DNA of 64,000 nt from Dechloromonas sp. CZR5 (GTDB lineage: Bacteria; Pseudomonadota; Gammaproteobacteria; Burkholderiales; Rhodocyclaceae): positions 1 through 64,000 of the forward strand of contig NZ_VUYQ01000005.1 of the NCBI RefSeq assembly GCF_008711155.1, read 5' to 3'. The notes under the pieces are model-generated. The model saw only the letters and a program-made list of their open reading frames with translations, was not told the DNA's origin and did not search any database. The translations under genes and the position numbers were made by a program. This document shows positions 62,868 through 64,000 of this stretch, one piece after another. Positions within the stretch are counted from its first letter, which is position 1; every line of letters starts with the position of its first letter.

Positions 62868-63881
62868 TCAGTTGCTCGAAAAGCTAAAGGCGTCGGCGAA
62901 GAATTCTTCTTCCGGAAGGCCTTGCGCCATGAAGTCCCGCTTGGCAGCCTCGATCATGGCCGGTGCGCCGCAGGCGTAGATCTGGTAACCCGACAGCTCT
63001 GGGAAGTCGGCCAGCACGGCCTGGTGGACCAGGCCGGTTCGGCCGGTCCAGGCGTCGCTGCTGGCAGGTTCCGAGAGGACCGGTACGTAGCGGATGTTGG
63101 CTTGCCCGGCCGCCCATTGTTCCGGCAGGGCGTTTTGATACAGGTCTACCTTGGCCCTGGCGCCCCAGTAGATGCTCATCGGACGTTGGCAGTTTTCGGC
63201 TATTGCGTGCTCGACGATCGCCTTGATCGGCGCGAAGCCGGTGCCGCCGGCGACGAGTATCATCGGCTTGGGTGAGTCCTCTCGCAGGTAGAAGCTGCCG
63301 TGCGGGCCGTTGAAGCGCAGGATGTCGCGCACCTTCATGGTCGAAAAAACCTGATCGGTGAACAAGCCGCCCGGAACGTGGCGGATATGCAGCTGGAGCA
63401 GCGCATCGTCATGAGGGGCGTTAGCCAGCGAGAAGCTGCGCTTTTTGCCATCCTTGAGCAGGATGTCGATGTATTGGCCGGCGAGGAATTGCAAGCGCTC
63501 GCTGGCCGGCAGGCGCAGGTGCAGTTCGATGACATCCGGGGCCAGTTTTTCAAGTTTTTCGATGCGTGAGGGCAGTGTCTTGGCCGGAATCTGATTGGCC
63601 GAGGTGATCTGCCGGCATTCGATGCTCAGGTCGGATTGGGCCTTGGCGCAGCAGTAGAGCGCCATGCCGGCGGCCTTTTCCGTATCCGTCAGGGCGTGCG
63701 TTTGGGCCTTTCCGTGGTCTACGAGGCCGGACTGGACGTGTCCCTTGCAAGCGCCACAGGCGCCATCCTTGCAGCCGTAGGGCATGGTCAAGCCCTGACG
63801 CAGTGCCGCGTCGAGCAGGGTTTCATCGGCTTCCGCAGTGAATTGGCGGCCGCTCGGCTGGACGGTGACTTGATAGCGCAT
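62868..63881 (-). CDS. Ferredoxin-NAD(P)H reductase fusion (CDP-6-deoxy-glucoseen reductase-like)
   Basis: A 337-residue flavoprotein. The N-terminal plant-type 2Fe-2S ferredoxin domain (1-90) has all four cysteines: YGCKDGACGACKGH and LYCCAKA. The FAD-binding domain (about 100-200) has KRSFSLANAP. The NAD(P) domain (about 205-337) has VAGGTGFAPIKAIVE and YACGAPAMIEAAK. It matches the AscD/UbiB-type reductases annotated as CDP-6-deoxy-delta-3,4-glucoseen reductase in betaproteobacteria, where a general electron-donor role for an oxygenase or UbiX/D-linked step is more likely than sugar synthesis. ATG 63881 has GAGGGGAA upstream; the frame stays open to 63971. Confidence 0.88.
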   Translation of the reverse strand: MRYQVTVQPSGRQFTAEADETLLDAALRQGLTMPYGCKDGACGACKGHVQSGLVDHGKAQTHALTDTEKAAGMALYCCAKAQSDLSIECRQITSANQIPAKTLPSRIEKLEKLAPDVIELHLRLPASERLQFLAGQYIDILLKDGKKRSFSLANAPHDDALLQLHIRHVPGGLFTDQVFSTMKVRDILRFNGPHGSFYLREDSPKPMILVAGGTGFAPIKAIVEHAIAENCQRPMSIYWGARAKVDLYQNALPEQWAAGQANIRYVPVLSEPASSDAWTGRTGLVHQAVLADFPELSGYQIYACGAPAMIEAAKRDFMAQGLPEEEFFADAFSFSSN

Positions 63882-63914
63882 CGGTTCCCCTCGTTGCTCG
63901 GCTAAAATGCCGAC

Positions 63915-64000
63915 GTGCAAAAAATACTGATCGTTGGCAGCGGGGACGTCGCCCGCCGCATCCTGTCCCAACTTGCCCCGCGTGTCCGGGCGTATGCCCT
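63915..64000 (+). CDS. NAD-dependent epimerase/dehydratase, N-terminal end (partial)
   Basis: The last 86 bases open a GTG-started frame, VQKILIVGSGDVARRIL, with the Rossmann glycine motif GSGDVA. This matches the N-terminus of SDR-type epimerases found divergent from the reductase above. No ribosome site is visible and TAAAAT lies 6 bases before the GTG. The rest lies outside the window. Confidence 0.65.
   Translation, partial: MQKILIVGSGDVARRILSQLAPRVRAYA

Overview
The window looks like about 64 kb of chromosome from a respiratory betaproteobacterium, most probably a member of the Rhodocyclales (Dechloromonas/Azonexus/Azoarcus-like). The basis is uniformly high GC, strong C/G bias at third codon positions, dense head-to-tail gene packing, and recognisable betaproteobacterial families: DUF485-ActP, PhaM, fused IcmF, fused indolepyruvate oxidoreductase, and duplicated Liv-type ABC clusters. 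I see no insertion sequence, prophage, CRISPR array, rRNA or tRNA, and no stretch over 300 bases without a gene.

Layout. 1-5.8 kb: end of etfA, a DmdC-like acyl-CoA dehydrogenase, ETF:quinone oxidoreductase, then DUF485-actP acetate symport. 5.8-8.8 kb (minus): minCDE followed by a zinc-domain-less ClpX-like unfoldase whose start codon lies in a perfect hairpin. 8.8-11.7 kb (minus): DUF2789, fumC, DUF1415 and a secreted Ala/Lys/His-rich protein. 12-17.9 kb (plus): gpmI, a YihY-type membrane protein, a polar amino-acid ABC transporter and a TerC protein. 17.9-23.5 kb (minus): DUF1439 protein, a hybrid sensor kinase paired with a PhnD-like binding protein, and an AraC-type regulator. 23.6-31.3 kb (plus): icmF, a double-Cache hybrid kinase and an M48 metalloprotease. 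31.4-42.4 kb: a Crp/Fnr-type regulator divergent from an acyl-CoA synthetase-livGHMKF-PaaK-like operon, then a CaiB/AMACR-type enzyme. 42.5-50 kb: a small Cys-containing membrane protein, an FHA protein with a dead cyclase domain, nfeD-qmcA, an AEC transporter, phaM, a LuxR-type response regulator and a sensor kinase interrupted by an in-frame stop. 50-57 kb (minus): a membrane methyltransferase, fused indolepyruvate oxidoreductase, a D-lactate dehydrogenase-type flavoprotein and a GNAT-PilZ protein. 57-64 kb: a second liv cluster (livKHMGF), a COG3650-like protein, a ferredoxin-type reductase and the start of an epimerase.

How the genes fit together. Much of the window concerns uptake, CoA activation and oxidation of organic, fatty and branched-chain or aromatic acids. 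Two Liv systems and ActP import substrates. AMP-forming ligases, the CoA transferase-family enzyme and indolepyruvate oxidoreductase would make acyl-CoAs. IcmF would interconvert isobutyryl- and butyryl-CoA. The acyl-CoA dehydrogenase would pass electrons through ETF and ETF-QO to quinone, and PhaM points to polyhydroxyalkanoate storage. This pathway reading is inference from family membership.

Most notable items: the start-codon hairpin and altered pore loops of the ClpX-like gene; the in-frame stop splitting the 47.9-50.0 kb kinase; six 11-residue amphipathic repeats at the end of a LivK lipoprotein; the GNAT-PilZ protein; the dead-cyclase/FHA protein; the PhnD-like/hybrid-kinase pair; and a PaaK-like protein with a degenerate AMP-binding loop inside a Liv operon.
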